Shown in pieces: positions 48,401 to 62,143 of a DNA stretch of 64,000 nt. The position numbers were made by a program, and so were the translations under genes. Position 1 is the stretch's first letter; every line of letters begins with the position of its first letter. A model generated the notes under the pieces. That model was not told where the DNA came from and ran no database searches. It saw only the letters and a program-made list of their open reading frames with translations. Origin of the DNA: Azolla caroliniana (taxonomy: Eukaryota; Polypodiophyta); the NCBI GenBank assembly GCA_043228905.1, contig JBHGNT010000005.1:372001-436000 (forward strand), read 5' to 3'.

Positions 48401-51400
48401 TTTAGGCACTTGCTCTGTATAGGACGGGACAGAAAGACTATTAAAAGAGAGTTCATGCACATATTGAGATTATAGCTAGCTATCTAAGATAAACGAAAAA
48501 TTGGAATGTGTCAAACCCCTGATAACTGAGACGTAATTAGAGTCACAATGTGTGACAGGCCGAAGACATGATGAATAAAGAAGAAAATTAATCTCGAAAA
48601 GATCTCATACATGTAGCAGATCCACCATGTACAATCCAATCAGAGGCTTATACAGAATGTAGAAAATAACTGATAGCAACAAAGAGTGTCCTATACAATG
48701 TCGTGTCTGAAGTGACAGATAGTTGACTGGGTTCCTGAAACAAGCTTCATCACCCTTCTTTTTCTTTCAGCACCCCGACTCCTACTGCCCTAATTCTGCG
48801 ACATTACCAGTAATCAATATCCTTTTTCATTATTTTCCCTTTTGAGCCTACTGCAGCAAACAGGGGCCTGAAGTGATTCAAAGTAAGCTATGACCTCCGA
48901 GTTAAATTAAACAAGACAAAGCATATTCCCATAGTAGAAAGTTAAATTGACGGTTAGTGATTAGGGATTGATGATATCCTTCAAACTGTTCCAGTATTTT
49001 CACCATTATGCTGATCATTCTCTTCACATCAATTTCTCCACTGCTACAATGATGTCTCATAGTTCCCACAATTTACAAGCTAGATCAGCATAATGAAGCA
49101 ACCAAGGAGCTGAAGTGTTTCAAAGTAAGCCATGAGTTCTGAGTTAAATTAAACGAGACAAACCATCCTTCCAAAGTAGAAAGTTTAAGTTGATGATCAG
49201 TGATTAGTGATTGATAATATCCTTCAAACTTTTCCAGAATTCACCATTATGCTCATCATTCTCTTCAAGTCAAATCCTCCACCACTACAAAGATGTTGTC
49301 CCATAATTCTAGCAATTTACAAGCTAGACCACTGCTGAAGCTTTATTGTGAGTAATGAATGTCCCAAAATTCCCTTTCCCATTGGAGGAACCAAGCATAG
49401 GATTTGATATGGTACCGGTCGTTGAATGGCTGTCATACACCATGCACATGTCATATTGGCACACTCTTGGAGAACAATGTTGGTAATGTTGAGAACAAGA
49501 AATAGTACATTTTGTGGTTTCTTCCCAGGATGGAAATTCAACAAAATTAGTGGGCTTCACTGCAATTTATGCATTTTTAAGACAATTACAGATATGATTG
49601 CCTATCAGCATAGCACTTTTGCATGCCAAATAGGGTAGATTGTTTCAGGCAGTTTTGCCGAATCTGAGAAGAAGACACTAAAGGTATTGTGACATCCAGA
49701 AAAAGTGGATAAGAAAGGATCACAGAAAGGAACCGAGAAGGAACAAATATTAATTTAAAGTTTTAGTAGATCAGAAACATTTGATGATGAAGTAAGATAA
49801 TCACAGAAAACTTAATGAATAGAGATGACTAGCTATAATAGGACTGGAATCCCCCAGTAGCAGAATAAGTGATTAAGAGTGCAAGACTGATCAACAGAAG
49901 AGAATGCTCTCAACTAAAGATGGCTGATAAGAAGGAACAGGAAACTGAGAATGAATAATGCCCACAGAAAAGAGAAATCAGAGATGTCCAACTGATTGTG
50001 AGAGAATGATGTGCCGCTATCTATAGAACCACACGTAACATATTCGCAAAATTCTCTTAAAGAGTTTAACTGATTTGGTTGACAAAGTAGGTGAGTGGTT
50101 ACATAAAAAAATAAGAGGAGTATTTAAAGCAACTGTAGGAGAGGATTTATATGTCACAACCTACCTTGATGACATGGAAATGAGGCAGCTAAAATGTCGG
50201 TCATTAATATATGCACAACGATAAGTTTATATCCTCTCTGATTCACTACACTTGACTTCCGGCATTTCTCGCTCACAAACCCATGGAGATAGTACATAAT
50301 ATACGGCGGAGTAAATCTTACAACTAATCATGATTAAATGGTTTATAAAATGAGTTGACCATAAGAAATTGCCATATGAGATTATTGCAAAAACATATAA
50401 ATTTGAAGTCACAACTATCTAACTGATGTCTTTTTCTGCACAAAAACAGAGCTTATATCAGCTGTACAAGAAGTTCAGCAGAATGGTTAGATACATGCTT
50501 ACTTCAGCCATTCCCATAACAATGCATAAGATAAAGAAAGAAAATACCTTTGTAATAGCCTTCTGTTTGGTTCAGGAAAAGTTTCAGCTACAGCCAAGCG
50601 AAGAGCCATGACTCGGGATTCCTTGCCTTCCATCCCTACCAGCAATCATATTTATGGAAAACGAGGTTTACTATCAAACTGCAAAAATGATTATGAACAT
50701 GTAAAGAAGGCTTACTGTGGGCTTCAAGCAGGGCAGTGCAGCAAGGAGTGGGTACAGGTGATGAAGGCAACTCTCTGAGAACATGCTGCCAGACACATGG
50801 AAATTTATTCTCGAAAATGTATGATTGCAAGAGACAGAGCTCAGTGTCAATGAAAAGATGAAATGAGAAAGTACCTTCATGCAATCACTTATAATATGAG
50901 CATCTTCATCTATTCCAAACTCATTTTTCCCTGTATATTTGTGGTGAAATGAATCAATTAAGTTTCGAATGAATTTTTACATCATATATATGGTTAACAA
51001 AGAGACTTCAACATTTTTCTTGACGTTAACATTATTTCTATGACATTGTCTGGAGCTGGGGCATGCACTTTGGTTTTCAGCTGCAGTCTTCATAAAAAAA
51101 CAAAGAGTCTGTGGAGCTATTTACTATTTAAAACAAGTGGATGAGTGCCATTTACTGCCATATTCTTGTAGTTAGTTTGATCACTTACGGTGTAACATAA
51201 CTTATGACTGCTGAAACATAAACTATAATCATTTCTATTTGTATCTCACATAAAAAGGGCATTGTTCAACAACACATATGACACTCATGAAATGGTTACT
51301 GTAATATGGCATCTTTACATAACAAATAAAAAGTACCCATTGAGCTAATTTCAACTTCTCTCTCAAACATATATGGAAACTGAACAATGCAAATACTTGG

Positions 51401-54400
51401 ATATTTGGCGGAATAATATGTACCTTGTTCATAATCGCGTATCCGTTGATCCACATCATCAACATCAGCAGACTGTCTAAGTACACCCTCAACTTTCACA
51501 CCTGATATTTTCATTGACCAAAGAACATGTGTTAAAGTTATCTAGGTTAAGAGTCAAGCTAAAGAAATTATATCTTCAGTGCATACCATATTGCTCTATG
51601 AAGCACAATGCTTTTTCCAGAAAAGAGGGACTTCCATCTATATCTTCTAGAGCAAGAAGTATTGGTCTTCCCACAACTAAAGATTTCACCGGTCGCCGTT
51701 CCCTACCTGACACACGAAAAAGAGATGAAAATAAGTGAGACAGAAAATAAGAAGTCGGGGCATCACAACCCCAAAATGCACATATACCACATTTACAGTA
51801 GTTGTTGATAAATACCTTCGCCAGCATCTATTGAATCATGCCTGAATATTCCACCTTGGCCTGCAAGCATAGGGCTGGGAGCTGCAGCAAGGGCTTTTTC
51901 TAAAGCATCCTTCCAGTCATCTAGGTCCTCTGTGGTTTCCGCCTATAATACATGAGATGTGATATCACATATCCAAGATGAAAGTTTCGACATCTATATA
52001 AAGACATTCATAAGCACAGATCATGACAGAGGAAGTTCAAGTTGACGTATCCTGCATAGTTGGATCAGTGAATTCAATCATCCATGAATGTTACCTACTC
52101 ATATCATCAGTTCATAAACAAACTAATGAGTCTAGTTATTTTGACATTCTTATCCAATGGGGAGATTTGGCCTGGTGAAACCAAGGATTAAAAAAAGATA
52201 GAAACCAAAAATTTGTATTGAGGATTACCAATCTCTGAAGAGAGAGAGCAAGAAAGAAAGAAAGGATGTATTAATGCCTTTTAAGAGGCCAAAATGGCCT
52301 ATAAGACCAAACAAGAGAGACTTGCCAAAACAAAAGGAGAATCAAATTACATAAAAAATAATATAAAAAAAATCCAAAAGGACTCAAGATTAAAACGTCA
52401 TTAATATTTAAAAATGTCTAGAAACCAAAATAAACATTTTCCTCTCAAGAAGCTCCTGAATCTATTCATAATTTAACCAGAACACCCTCGTTTTTATTAG
52501 GTCCTTCATGGAAAATTACCTTAAGGGTGAATGCTCGCCCGTCAGGAAACAAGACAGTCAGCAACTTTTTGTCTTCCCGAACAAGTACACTAGGTAACAT
52601 ACACAACTTTAGTTAGAAAATCCAAATACATGACTGCACAGAACTGTAAGAGAATCTGTCTTAAGAAAGAAAGAGAATTGCACCTTCCTGAATTGTTCAA
52701 ATCTATCCCACCTAAAGCCAAATTTGTTTCGGCTCCCTTATTTGATGGCACATTCTGTATGACAAGTATCAGATAAATGTCAATAATTTATACTGTAATG
52801 TTACATGTTACTGTACAATCGTCAGGATCTCATCTGAAAGAAATAACAGGGTGCAATTGTACAAATAATAGTTCCCCTTAAATGGCTACAATGAGCATGC
52901 ACATACATAGTTGGCCCTTTTCTAATTCGGATTTTTCCAATTAAAATATGAGATCATCAATTGCTTACCCATTTGGTCTACAGTCAGCATCTTTCCATAG
53001 CATTCTCTAAATAATGTCTACAATAGATAATAGTTTGTGTGTTTAATCCTTAGGAACAGAGTTGGCCATACACAGAAAGCTCAAGCTTAGGTGCATTACA
53101 TGTACATTATATACAGTAAGGTCTTTATTTCAAAGCATGAAGCAAGTATAATTTTGTGTTTATTTCATTTTTAGTAGAATAACTTCCATGTGGAATATAC
53201 TTTCAATCCTTTAGATGTTACACATATTTCTCTCACAAGATTCATAAATTCCAGATTCCGACATATATAGTTCTTCCTAAAGAATACAAGTGATGTTTCA
53301 AAATTCTATCCTCCAAACTAGACTTCGGAATCATTCTATCCCAAATGTATATTCGTTACAGTGGTCTGATTGACATTTAATCAAATCTATCAAGATCTCA
53401 ATATAATGAATGTCAATAATGGATCAAACTTGTGCGACAAACATGCAGTGAATTGTTACCATGGTTCTTGATTTCAGATTTGCGCACATCCACAAAAGTA
53501 TTCAAACTTCAAACTTGTTACACATTTGTGAAATTAATGAGTCAAAAACTGTTTCCCATAACTTTACAACTTGTTCAGACAGTTTAATTGTGCATAGTAT
53601 ATAGGTGGAGCATGTACATCTATGTGTTCTAATAATTTGTTAATTAGACACAATTACTTTAAAACATCCTCTGAAGTCCTCGGTGCATATATTGTATTCT
53701 GAAGGTGTATTTACTTATAATTTTGATCACTATTGACTAGAAATATAAAGTCATACTTTAAAATTTTAAGTGGATAACTCACAGGGTCACTTTTGTAAAA
53801 GAACAGAGAGATGCGCGTGAGTATGAACCAGCGTCTCTTCCATGACTTCCACCCCAGACCTATCAGAAATTATGACAACCTTTAATAGTTCCACATTTTC
53901 AACATATATACTTGACTCAACACATCACTAGTTGCTGCAAGCAACCATTTACTTTCACGTTTTAATGCATTAGAAAACATTAAACTTTAAAGATAGGAGG
54001 AACTTTACTGCATCTTTCTTTTTATCGTTCAATGCCAAGACAATTTTCCAAGAGAGCATTTCAGTAAGCACGTACATTGTCACAAAAAGTTTCTTTTCTC
54101 TATAGTAGCTCATTCAAAAAAGTTGGAACTAGCTCAATGAACTAGTAGTGCTGCAAGCTTTCAGCATCGCAGGTACAAAATATATTCGGTCAAAGCAGAT
54201 TAAGATTCAATATACACTTAATTACTCTCACTGAAACAATTTATCCATTCAGAGTTAGTTTCTGTGGAAGTAATTCATGATGAACCTTATGTATACCTTC
54301 ACAATAACATAGCAGCACTGAATTACAAGCATAAAATGTGTTTTCAAGTAAAACTTGAAATACATGTGCTCTACAAGTAGCAAGTGCAAATCTGGATTTT

Positions 54401-55616
54401 ATTAAACTCCATTAAAATTAACTTTATGTCAACTTCCCAATCATTCAGTTCAAATACCAGATAATTCTTGGCCTTTCAGATTAATCATTCTAGAATCTAT
54501 TTTACTTTATTTTATCCCCAAACCTAAAGACACCAGTGCAAGAGTTTAATATCTTCTTGGTTCAAAACATATTTCTGGTTTGGCTATCTACATTTAAATA
54601 GGGTTTTCATGTCACATGAATAGCAAGAACTGATTGTGCATATCAATAAACAGTTTCATGCATACTGCATTTACGACAACTACCATCAAAGAATAGTTTT
54701 TGTTATTTTTCTGAACTTGAATTTGAGACTTTTTAAGAGAGAGGATTCTGCAATTTCAATTATCCACACAATGTACCAAGCTTTTCACTATTCTCAGTAT
54801 ATCTATAGTGTTTAAATGTAAAATTGCATTCTGAGGCATTAAAATAGTGAACTATGGACTTGTCTTTCAACCTCTGATGTGTGAAAGATGCAGTAAAGGT
54901 CAGAACATATATAAAAATATTTGCTCTTGAAGAAATATAGAAGCAACAGACGAAATGGAAGTTGAATATATCTTACCTTTCGATGATATGTATAAAGGTC
55001 CACTTTTGAAGACCTACAGAAACAAAGATGAAATGAAGGCTGTTAAATATTGAAAAATCATCTTTACTCAGCACACATTCGATCAGTAAACCAATCATAT
55101 TATTCAGCATATGAAATGAAAATTGTTACTCATGCAAACAATCATCATTTTCACCATATGGAATGAAAGGTAGCATGTAAGTAACCAGAAGTTTCCTAAT
55201 ATCATAGTAAAAATTAGATTCATTTTGATGTGACAGAATGTGAAGGTAAAATGTGTTCAACATGCTAGCTTAATTTGCAAACAGTGAAACAATACAAGCA
55301 CATTCTGAAGAAAATTTTCATGAAATTCGAGAAATGCAGGGAGAATGAATGTATATAATGCAGTAGTTCCTTAAGCGGAGAGTATAGGTACTTAGATGGA
55401 AATATAGGTCCTTAAATGGAAAGTGTAGGTTGTTCATTCACGGAGGAAGAAAATGCGGATTGATGAAACTCGCCACTGAAGAGATTTGACACGGAAAACT
55501 ATTGCAGTTTTGCAATGCAGTGCTTAAATATCAAGAGATGAACAGAAAGATGCAAAGCGTACCAGGTTTGATCTTCGGATTCTGGGACGTTCGTAAGGTG
55601 TGACAGGAGCAGACAT
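39090..55616 (-). CDS. REN1: PH-domain RhoGAP, ROP GTPase-activating protein of the REN1/PHGAP family
   Basis: Twenty-three coding exons give 884 aa: 55563-55616, 54977-55013, 53783-53859, 52684-52754, 52520-52589, 51816-51942, 51587-51706, 51424-51501, 50875-50930, 50716-50785, 50548-50635, 46778-47021, 46085-46309, 45672-45968, 45521-45555, 45134-45194, 44968-45051, 43311-43424, 42740-42909, 42527-42596, 42194-42280, 41753-41962, 39090-39299. Every junction is GT-AG and phases agree. PH domain ~19-125 (VFKSGPLYISSKG, GWKSWKRRWFILT, LLTVLFPDGRAFTLK); RhoGAP ~147-364 (RRPVKSLVVGRPILLALEDI) with the arginine finger in VEGVLRQSAD (Arg194); acidic Ser-rich linker ~365-545; coiled coil ~551-745 (LERRKQALHERRIALEQD); conserved C-terminal ALLELSSRLDFFKERRSQL (~832). 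The family turns off ROP/RAC GTPases at the plasma membrane, for example in pollen-tube polarity. The N-terminus (MSAPVTPYERPRIRRSNL) is short compared with Arabidopsis members. Whether it is REN1 or a PHGAP orthologue is undecided. Confidence 0.92.
39321..39393. repeat. (TC)36 microsatellite next to the last 3' splice site of the RhoGAP gene
   Basis: A pure TC run of about 73 bases followed by a (TG)n tract. In the sense of the RhoGAP gene it is a (GA)n purine tract lying 22-94 bases upstream of the acceptor at 39299/39300. Confidence 0.95.
39595..39760 (-). mobile_element. Possible tRNA-derived SINE in intron 22 of the RhoGAP gene
   Basis: On the minus strand a good Pol III B box, AGTTCGATTCCC (plus 39667-39678), follows an A-box-like GGCTCATCTGC (plus about 39702-39712) by about 25-35 bases. 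That spacing is typical of tRNA-derived SINEs, and the sequence is tRNA-like but cannot fold as a functional tRNA. Target-site duplications and the tail were not resolved, so element ends are uncertain. Confidence 0.35.
48853..49325. repeat. Tandem duplication of about 240 bp in intron 11 of the RhoGAP gene
   Basis: Copies at about 48853-49080 and 49093-49325 share the ordered words GAGTTAAATTAAAC, AGTGATTAG, ATATCCTTCAAAC, CACCATTATGCT and CAATTTACAAGCTAGA. They differ by point changes and small indels. This intron is the largest in the gene (about 3.5 kb). Confidence 0.88.
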
Positions 55617-57170
55617 TTTGATTGCTTCAGGAAAATGGTCCAGAAGCCATATAAACTGTGAGTGTTCCCTGCGAGCTCATAATCTGGAAGCATGACCGTT
55701 TCTCCCATTTCCTTGGATGACTCCGGCAAGCTTCTCCTGTCTCCTCGTGCGTCTCCCCATTTATGGCACGCTTCTCCCGCTCCCTTAGAGGTTTCTCATT
55801 TTTCTCATACGTTTTTCCTGTTCTTCAACGTCTCTTCGTAACTTATGTGATCTCCTGCTGCTTTGGCTTCACAGAAATGGTTGAGATGCCGTGGAGTCTG
55901 CGATCTTTTTCTGTACTCTTAGAAGCTCGGAACATGAACACGTTTCGCCCGTGCCTTGTGTGGCTAGGTTTCTTCGTTTCTGAAACGGCGGGCAGCTTAT
56001 GAACATTAAAGAAGATGAAGATGAAGATGATGGTGATGGTGACGACGGTGAGGAGTGACGAAGAAAGTAAGCTCACATTGTGAGAGCTGATGAATTATGG
56101 GTGAAAAGTCAGTCTGAATGGCGATGGAGAGAATCAGACGGTGGCAATGATGAGAGAAGAGAATAACGTGCAAAAGAAAAAATGCAGATGGAAACGTGGG
56201 GTTAGATGAGCGATGGCGTGGAACAGAAGGAAAGAGAAGAAACAGGCTTCGGTGTGTGTACAGTGTGTGTATGTGAGAGAAGGAGGGGGGGGGGGGAAGG
56301 GGGGGGGAGCACTGTAGAGACAGACAGAAAAGGATCGACTGTAGAGAGAGAGTGTGCTGTGAGCGTTGTTAGAGAGAGAGAGAGAGAGATTGTGTCCTCC
56401 AGTGGAGGTTTCTTCACACCAGGCTTTTGCTGCTGCTTCTTCTTCTTTTGAGTACTTCGCCTTCTTTCCCTTGTAAGTTGTTGTTACGAAAACATACGGT
56501 AGAGATGTAGCTTTAAGAAATTGCATACGCTTGTTTCCTTTGGAGGCTCCCACGACAGTGGCCCATAAAACAAGTCACTTCCACTTCTCTTTCTTTTCTT
56601 TTCTTTTCTTTTCCTTTCCTTTCTACGTGTACGTAAGGCCATTTTTCTCCCCTATGTGGGTGTGGAGCCTTTCTGGACGTATTCTCACAATGAATTTTGG
56701 TTGCAACAAGTGAGCAAACTTCTACATACATATGTATATGCTTCCATGGCTTTCCCTTCATTGAATGTGTTAAGGATATACATATCTATTTCTAGGGAGG
56801 ATGATTCTACATATATGCTTCCATGGCTTTCCCTTCATTGAATGTGTTAAGGATATACATATCTATTTCTAGGGAGGATGATTTTCATGCTTTATTGCAA
56901 GGTGGAACATGCTTTATTCGGCTTTGATTATCACGAGTCTCTCTCTCTCTCTGCTAGGGACTGTTTCTATAGATATTTGTGATAATGGAGGAAAGATTAT
57001 GCCTCCATTGTCTACTCCATACATTCATTCCCTTGTATTCTTACAACACACTGAGAATCATTTACATGTTCCCACGTTGATGACCACCCCTCGTGGATGC
57101 AAACAGGTTTTCATGGGATATTTTTGGCCAATTCAACTTGATAGTTTTATCCTTTCAATTGCTCAAAATT
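55617..57170 (-). promoter_or_regulatory. Probable leader and promoter region of the RhoGAP gene
   Basis: Upstream of the ATG at 55616 the sense strand continues without another supported gene. It contains G-rich tracts (56284-56309), (GA)n runs (56344-56390), CTTTT repeats (56588-56625) and a 77-bp tandem duplication (56735-56885). Open frames here translate these simple sequences. The transcription start could not be located. Confidence 0.45.
56735..56885. repeat. Near-perfect tandem duplication, period 77 bp
   Basis: The words CTTCCATGGCTTTCCCTTCA, TTGAATGTGTTAAGGATATA and TTCTAGGGAGGATGATT occur in the same order at about 56741 and again at 56818, with essentially no differences. A recent duplication upstream of the RhoGAP gene. 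Confidence 0.93.
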
Positions 57171-60100
57171 AGGAGTTTGGATACTCACCAACCACATTGA
57201 TCTACAAAGGCCTTTCAAGTTTCACCTTAACTCTCTTTACGCCCTTCGCAACCTAGACATTGAGATCACCAAATGCAAAATTATGGTTTAAATACAAAAG
57301 CAAAGGAGCTCATCTTATCAAAAACTTATATTCACCATTCATTGCCCTCACAATTTTCTCATTTACCCCCTACAATGTGTGTTCTATCATTCAAGCTACT
57401 AGTAAGGACTATTCTCTTTTAGTCTGTGAACTTTATGAAAAGCTTGAGTCCAAGTGAGAGAGGAAGGTTGGATAAATAGAGAAATAAACCAATTGCAATA
57501 GAGTCTACGCACATTGATTGTTGGTTTGTTGAGGTCCCTATATGAAGACAAATAAAGACACCATGCATCATCATATTTCTCTTTGCTTTGGTCCCTCCTT
57601 AAAAAACATAAATTCCATTACTTACAATGTAAGTACATCGATCCACCTTTTCAGATTGTTGTCTCAACATGTTCAAAATCATGGAAGTAACAACACCATC
57701 ATCAAAATCTCTTAAACAACAAGATATCCTCAATACCAACATGAACAAGAGACAATATTTGAACTAAGGATGTGTTGTCAACAATATGAAATTGAGTATT
57801 GGAAAAATATGTCTTCTATTGTGAAAGTTGATTTGTCATCATTAATGAATCTTATTGGTGGCACACAATGCAAAGCTTTAACTCTTTTGTAGTTCCAAAG
57901 CATGTTAATGTAGTAAAGGTGTTCTCTTTTCACGCACCTAAAATAAAAAGGTGCGAATGTGATGACTTGGAGGCCATTGATATTGCAACAACTCTTTCTT
58001 AAACATGGCAATCATTTCGATAAAAATTCTCATTGTTATCCTAGTGTTAGTTTTAAGTTCACATTTAGGAACATATAGAACATTCATTAACAAACAACGG
58101 CATACTCCACATGGAAGCGAGACACAAATTTCAAACAAGCAAGTTTGTGTTCCTACATGAAGAAATCAAAGAGATTGTAAAGGATGACAGGTCAATGTAA
58201 TTTCCCTCTTTCCGCAAATATGTTAGCCCATTCACCCTTCTATTCTTTATACTCCCTCGTAGGCCAAACATGGTTTATGATTTTATCGTTCTCCATCCAC
58301 ACGAGCACAATATTCACCCTTCCGTGTGTCCCTTTAAGTTAACATGTTGGCCATAATTGGGGATGCATATCATCACTTTCATGAACGAGCACAAGGAATA
58401 ATGCAATTTCTTTGTATTTGTAGACAAAGTGAATAATGATTTCATATTGCCACGAAATAAAACTTCCACAAGGATGTGCTTGAAATATTTTTTACTGGAG
58501 ATCCAAGTCCTATATTATCTACTGGGGACACTATAAATTTAGGTTTTGTTTGCTCACATTTCAAATAGTTTTTCAAATCCACAAAAAACAAAAAATGGTG
58601 ACAATGCAAGTTGAATTTGCAACATTTTCATTGCGCACACTATGACACCATCAATTTCAACAAAATGTCCTTGTTATTATTTTGTTGTTGAAAAGCTATT
58701 TCCACCTTTTGACTTCTAAAAGTAAGATGTTTCTTGTTTCACAATTCTTTTTTACATGTTTTAACATTTAAGTAATTTGTACATGCCAAAACTTTGACAA
58801 TAAACTTAGTTGGCAAAATCAAATGGCTACTCTCAAGCTAGAGTTTCTCAAATCTTTGAAGGAAAAATTCATGACTCATTACCATCGCACATGAATTAAC
58901 CATTGTCACCAAAGGCATGTGATTATACTCCTAAAGCATTGCATCGGCTCCGCTCATATTATACAATATCACGCATGATGTTTTTCCATTTTTCTTTTTA
59001 ATCATTCAAACCATGCACTCTTCCATTAATGGTTCTTGAAGTAAAGTACACAATATTTTTTATAATATCATGATAAAATGCTTTGATTTCCCATTCATCT
59101 GAACATATTGGGCGCACACCATCTAAAGACTTGTGCCTTTTATTGTTGCATAATAAATCAACCTAACAATATACTATGTTTCCAAAACACACATAAATCA
59201 TTGTGTCGGTAGCATGTGCTCTTTTTAACCTAACTCAAATAAGTTTTTGAATATTGGAACCTCTAGATGTTGTAGAACATAAAACAAACTTGCATGCATA
59301 ATACACGCCATCCTCTCCACCTAATTTTACTAGATTTGAGTTTGATTTCTTACACAATGGAGACATTATTATCCCAAACTTGTTATAAGGAGATTTATTT
59401 TCACCTCCCAATGTCATCGACCAACCTAGAAAAACAAGTGACACAAATGTTTGCTTATGTTGAACTACATGGATTATTTTAATTGCGGCATATGTGTAGA
59501 TGAACCATCCCCTTCTGAAGACAACTTGGATTGTTTTCATCTAGAAACATTCAAGCAATGATGATGTAATCAAGTTCGACATACATTTGCGGAATCGAAG
59601 CCAACACTCATTTACACGTTATCACATGATTTTGTTATCTAATGCACCTACATGGTTATCAATTGGCACACACTAACCACCTTCGAGAGCCCAGGTTGTC
59701 ATTTGCGATATCTTCTCCTTCAGTGTTGGCTCAAATTCTGATAATCATGTCATAACTTAATTGAATCTTGTATAATTGTAAATAAACCCAAAGCCTAATT
59801 AAAGTGAACTATATGTGCATACTTGTGTTGATGTACAAATATTCATACTGTCATAAATGAACATCCACGATCATGTTATTTAATTCCCCACACTCTATTG
59901 GTCTTCTTCGTTAGAAACTTTACAAGATGTTGTGTAACCACGCTAGGCTCATTATCGCCACTTATCTAGATAAACCAAATATCATTGCTACATTGCATCT
60001 CAATCTCTAAACTTGAATCTCTGGTTGCACCAGGGAAGAAACCCATTGCCTCTTGCTTTCCACATTGGCTCCAACGACCACCCTCATCCTCCCACCAAGA

Positions 60101-62143
60101 CATTAGCAAACACAACCAACTCCATTGACTTTATTGTCAAACCATGTTACAGTGACACTGGACTCTCCCCAATCTTCTCTAACACTTTGTCATATCCATT
60201 GCCTCCAACCTCACCCTTGTCGCCACATCCTTTAACTTCAATGTTACCAACTTACCCCCACCCTTACACCTTTATCCCCTACTACATTTAATCATTATCC
60301 ATGGCCCTCAGCTTACCCTTATCCATACTACCACCATACTTGTCATCCAATACACTATTTCCGTGATCACCCCAATCAATACGTTTACCCCAACCATGAG
60401 GACCATCAACCTTGGTGAGCCCTTGTACCTTGATTAAGAGTTTTTTTATCGGGGTCATGTTGCATTTATTTGTTAATACAAATAATTGTCTTTGGTAGAA
60501 TTAGTCTCATACATATTTGTTTATCTATTTCAGTTGGGTGAGAACTACCTATGTAGTTCACATTGAAAGACATGTACTAGACTTGAGGTTATATGTCCAA
60601 GTGCTCTTGTATTTTTCCAAATTAATTACAATTAATTGCATTTATCATAGAAATATTGGATGACACAATGTCACTGGGAGGCAGACCTTGTGGGTCACCA
60701 AGAGTGTGTTTCTAGTTTCTCAAAGACTGTTTTCGCATACCTAAGCTAAACCTTGAACCACAACGCAGTGGTTTGTTGGTTGACACCCTCCATGTTCTCG
60801 TACATTCATCACCAAATATTTGAGTTCCTCTTGGACTCAAGTTCCAAGGTTTGAATATGAAATTGGCGACAATTGAACAAGGAGGGGTTGGTCAAAAGAT
60901 GATTCTAATTTGTTGATGTCTACATGTAATGCATGAGACCAATCTTCCAACATCAACATAACACCATATAGTCTTTTTATCTTGTCAAAATCCACAACAT
61001 AATAAGTGATGACCAAATTGATACAATAGAGTAGCCGATGACTATAAACAATAATGCAACATTGAGTAATCTAGGACTGATGAAAGGGAGTCTAAATGCG
61101 CAACAACTATTGGGGGCAAGATTATAACATGAGTTGTGGGAATATAGAATAGCGTATCTTGATGTAGATAGCATTTGCCCCCAAGATGTAGGCCAACCTA
61201 CAAAATACATCACATTTGAAAGGGAGTCCAATTGTACACAAGTAATCCAAAATAGGCGAAATATATGAGGAGTGATTAGATTTCATTCCTCATCCTTTTG
61301 GATTGGTTTAGTGAATAAATCCACCACATTGCTAACATACATAATTAAGTGAGAATTGCATGTATGATGACATGAGCCCTGAATGTACTCATCCTATTTG
61401 TGTAAGATATGGTCACTCGGATTCTAAGATTCATATAAAATGTAAAAAATAACTAATTGTTCATAAAGCATGGTATTGTTGGATTAGGTAAGGCAATTAA
61501 GTTGGCGATCAAAATCATTACTTTTATGGATTCATAAAGGGCAAAAATTCTCTCTTATTTTCATTGAATTTTCTATCATTATGTGAGATATTTACATGGC
61601 CACAAAAATGTAATCCTAAAAAATATTGAAGCTAGCGATGGGATTATGTGTGGCATTGAATAAAATGGCTAGGTAAGGAAAATGGTTGGTGCTTGGAAAA
61701 CAAGGCCATAAAGATTGTTTGTCATGCCATCAATTTCAAGGTCACAAAAAACGAGTAATGTTAATGTCGAACATCAATTTATAGGGCTTTTTATACTTAT
61801 AAAGGTGGAATGAACAATAGAAAAGCCCAAGTAGGATTACATCATATGTAAGGGTATTGGTTGCAATAAAGAAAATGTATTGTAATGCACATAAAATAAT
61901 GGTTGAGAAACACAATTGTGTTCATATTTCGTCTAACTAGGCATCATTGACAAACTTGTGACGATGAAGGTCAATTGATGTGTATCTAGAGTGATTGAAA
62001 GAATGCTTGAGTTTTTCACTTAAAAAACTGATGAAAAGGAACATATTAGATCATACACTAGACTTTGAGACAACTATGGGTCATGAAGATGAGAGTTTTA
62101 ATTGAATATATTAACATTTAATCTTAACTTCTAAATATCGTCC
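57171..62143. other. Gene-poor AT-rich region, no gene supported
   Basis: About 5 kb without a supported gene. On the minus strand, 59540 down to about 58900 can be read in one frame with only a few stops (including DGVRPICSDEWEIKAF near 59110), which may be an old transposon or gene remnant, but I recognise no family. A Pro-rich plus-strand frame at 60013-60291 is low-complexity. No long terminal repeats, terminal inverted repeats or reverse-transcriptase motifs were found by eye. Confidence 0.5.

Noticed and set aside
47405-48422. Several plus-strand open frames within intron 11 of the RhoGAP gene, considered as a nested gene or retroelement remnant
   Set aside because: Short, in different frames, without recognisable motifs; no long terminal repeats seen.
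55499-55729. 76-codon minus-strand frame starting MPESSKEM as an alternative N-terminus of the RhoGAP
   Set aside because: It uses the same donor at 55563 in a phase that would put the PH-domain exon out of frame; the frame starting at 55616 joins correctly.
56134-56553. 139-codon minus-strand frame upstream of the RhoGAP
   Set aside because: Consists of Ser/Leu/Pro translations of GA, G and CTT tracts; it does not splice in phase to the PH domain, so it is more likely leader or promoter.
60013-60291. Pro-rich 92-codon plus-strand frame
   Set aside because: Low complexity, no family recognised, no flanking exons; kept only as a note within the gene-poor region.
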